Below are positions 5,423 through 6,739 of a stretch of DNA of 6,739 bases, piece by piece. Origin of the DNA: Methanomicrobiales archaeon (GTDB lineage: Archaea; Halobacteriota; Methanomicrobia; Methanomicrobiales; JACTUA01); NCBI GenBank assembly GCA_028678885.1, contig JAJRCP010000023.1, positions 1 to 6,739 of the forward strand. The letters run 5' to 3'. The notes below the pieces were generated by a model. That model was given only the letters and a program-made list of their open reading frames with translations. It was not told the origin of the DNA and searched no databases. The position numbers were made by a program, and so were the translations under genes. The first letter of the stretch is position 1. Each line of letters begins with the position of its first letter.

Positions 5423-6709
5423 ATGAAACGGCCAGTACTCCAAGTGGCACTCGATCTGCTCGAACTGCAGCGAGCGTTGCAGATCGCAGAGGAGGCAGTC
5501 CAAGGTGGTGCAGACTGGATCGAAGTGGGGACACCGCTTATAAAGAGCGAAGGGATGCATGCCATCACCGAGCTACGGAAACGATTCCCCAACCAGGTGC
5601 TCGTGGCTGATATGAAAGTCGCCGATACGGGAACGCTGGAAGTGGAGATGGCAGCAAAGGCAGGAGCTTCCGTGGTATGCGTCCTCGCCGAAGCTGATGA
5701 TTCAGTGATTCAGGAGGCGGTCCGGGCTGCTCGTCTCTATGGTGTGCAGATCATGGCAGACCTGATCAACTCCAGAAACCCGGTGGAGAGGGCTCACGAA
5801 CTGGAGCGATTTAAGGTAGATTACATCTGTGCCCATACGGGTATTGACCAGCAGATGGCAGGGATGCATTCGCTCGATCTTTTGATCCAGCTCTCCGGAG
5901 AAGTGAGTATGCCTCTTGCGGTGGCGGGAGGACTTAAGGCTGAAGACGCTGCGGAAGCGGTGGCCCGAGGGGCCGATATTATTATCATAGGAGGATCGAT
6001 CGTCCGATCTGCGGATGTAGCCGAATCAACCCGAAGAATTCGGGAGGCAATCGATCACCCGGTTGAGATCTCCCGTTCCTGGGAGAATCTTGATGAACAG
6101 ATACGACATCTTCTGGAACGGGTCTCCACTCCGAATATCTCTGATGCCATGCATCGAAAAGGGGCAATGCAAGGTATCATTTCGCTGTGTGGAAACGTGA
6201 AAATGGTCGGTAGGGCGGTAACGGTTCAGACGTTTGCGGGGGATTGGGCGAAGCCCGTAGAAGCAATCGATGCGGCTTCGCCCGGAGACGTAATCGTCAT
6301 CTATAACGATGGGGGGGTCACGGTTGCCCCCTGGGGAGAGCTCGCCACGCTTAGCAGCATGAACAAGGGAATCAGTGGAGTGGTAATCGATGGTGCAGTG
6401 CGGGACGTGGACGATATCAGAAAACTCGGTTATCCTGTATTTGCAAAGGCAATAGTTCCCAATGCAGGTGAACCCAAGGGATTCGGTGAGATCAATGCCG
6501 AAGTCCCTTGCGCAGGGCAGATGGTGAAAGCACGGGACTGGATCGTTGGGGACGAAAACGGGGTGGTGGTAATCCCTGAAGATCGGGCATATGAAATCGC
6601 CCGGAGGGCCCTCGAAGTAAAAAAGGGCGAGGAACGAATCCGAGAGGAAATACGGCGGGGGAGAACACTTTCCGAAGTGTGCGAACTCAAGAAATGGGAA
6701 AAGAAGTAG
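5423..6709 (+). CDS. Bifunctional 3-hexulose-6-phosphate synthase / RraA-like fusion protein
   Basis: This 428-residue protein has two domains. Residues 1-215 are a hexulose-6-phosphate synthase of the OMP decarboxylase superfamily: D11, the ADMKVADTG motif (62-70; D63, K65, D68), CAHTGID (136-142; H138), VAGGL (167-171) and the phosphate-binding GADIIIIGGSI (183-193). HPS interconverts ribulose 5-phosphate plus formaldehyde and hexulose 6-phosphate. In archaea lacking the oxidative pentose phosphate route it is believed to run toward ribulose 5-phosphate. Residues 217-428 are an RraA-like (COG0684) domain: TPNISDAM (236-243), PWGELATLSSMNKGISG (303-319), DGAVRDVDD (323-331; R327 and D328 align with the catalytic Arg-Asp of RraA-fold aldolases) and GDENGVVVIP (376-385). 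The same fusion is known in other archaea, and the role of its second half is unsettled. A charged helix (388-418) closes the protein. ATG 5423 lacks a Shine-Dalgarno and the gap before it has only a weak TATA-like TAATCCTTAA (5386-5395). Confidence 0.92.
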   Translation: MKRPVLQVALDLLELQRALQIAEEAVQGGADWIEVGTPLIKSEGMHAITELRKRFPNQVLVADMKVADTGTLEVEMAAKAGASVVCVLAEADDSVIQEAVRAARLYGVQIMADLINSRNPVERAHELERFKVDYICAHTGIDQQMAGMHSLDLLIQLSGEVSMPLAVAGGLKAEDAAEAVARGADIIIIGGSIVRSADVAESTRRIREAIDHPVEISRSWENLDEQIRHLLERVSTPNISDAMHRKGAMQGIISLCGNVKMVGRAVTVQTFAGDWAKPVEAIDAASPGDVIVIYNDGGVTVAPWGELATLSSMNKGISGVVIDGAVRDVDDIRKLGYPVFAKAIVPNAGEPKGFGEINAEVPCAGQMVKARDWIVGDENGVVVIPEDRAYEIARRALEVKKGEERIREEIRRGRTLSEVCELKKWEKK

Positions 6710-6739
6710 AATATCCCATTATTGATAGATCCGATGCAA
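6694..6739 (+). CDS. Possible start of a downstream gene, cut by the window edge
   Basis: An ATG at 6694, inside the last codons of the HPS-RraA gene but in another frame, opens a stop-free frame to the window end. It reads MGKEVEYPIIDRSDA. A 16-nt overlap resembles the overlapping gene style seen at guaAA/YkgJ/TraB. Fifteen codons are too few to identify a family, and there is no clear Shine-Dalgarno. A second ATG at 6734 is an alternative start in another frame. It could also be a chance open frame. Confidence 0.35.
   Translation, partial: MGKEVEYPIIDRSDA

Overview
The window is a compact stretch of archaeal chromosome, most likely from a methanogen of the order Methanomicrobiales. This placement is inferred from gene content. 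It carries the archaeal-type cobalamin enzymes CobZ (PgpA-like alpha-ribazole-phosphate phosphatase) and the divergent archaeal CobT-like protein, a stand-alone glutaminase subunit of GMP synthetase, an archaeal TraB-type membrane protein, and a fused hexulose-6-phosphate synthase/RraA protein. Start codons mostly lack good Shine-Dalgarno sequences. Several have AT-rich TATA-like elements about 25-32 nt upstream, as expected for leaderless archaeal transcripts. No mobile element, CRISPR array, tRNA or rRNA was seen.

Layout. The left part (about 1-1936) is a divergent cobalamin nucleotide-loop-assembly locus. cobZ and cobS (cobS is cut by the window edge) run leftward with a 4-nt stop/start overlap. 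The cobT-like gene runs rightward from a 43-nt divergent promoter region. Next come three rightward genes: guaAA (GMP synthetase glutaminase subunit), a CxxCxxCC cysteine-cluster protein of the YkgJ type, and a TraB/PrgY-family membrane protein. These three overlap each other by 13 and 8 nt and are probably translationally coupled. A small nitroreductase-family flavoprotein follows after 34 nt. A 156-nt intergenic region then leads to a single-domain rhodanese, and a 112-nt gap leads to the HPS-RraA fusion. A possible further gene starts in the last 46 bases and runs off the window.

How the genes work together. CobT-like, CobS and CobZ cover three of the four usual steps of nucleotide loop assembly: alpha-ribazole phosphate formation, joining to adenosylcobinamide-GDP, and dephosphorylation. 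The guanylyltransferase CobY is not in view. HPS run in reverse is the accepted archaeal source of ribulose 5-phosphate, and so of ribose 5-phosphate, where the oxidative pentose phosphate pathway is missing. GuaAA supplies ammonia for GMP synthesis. The YkgJ-like, TraB, nitroreductase and rhodanese proteins can be placed in families, but their substrates cannot be read from sequence.

I found no convincing unknown system. The points most worth a second look are the HPS-RraA fusion, the coupled guaAA/YkgJ/TraB set, the compact divergent cob promoter, and a perfect 12-bp palindrome over the cobT stop codon.
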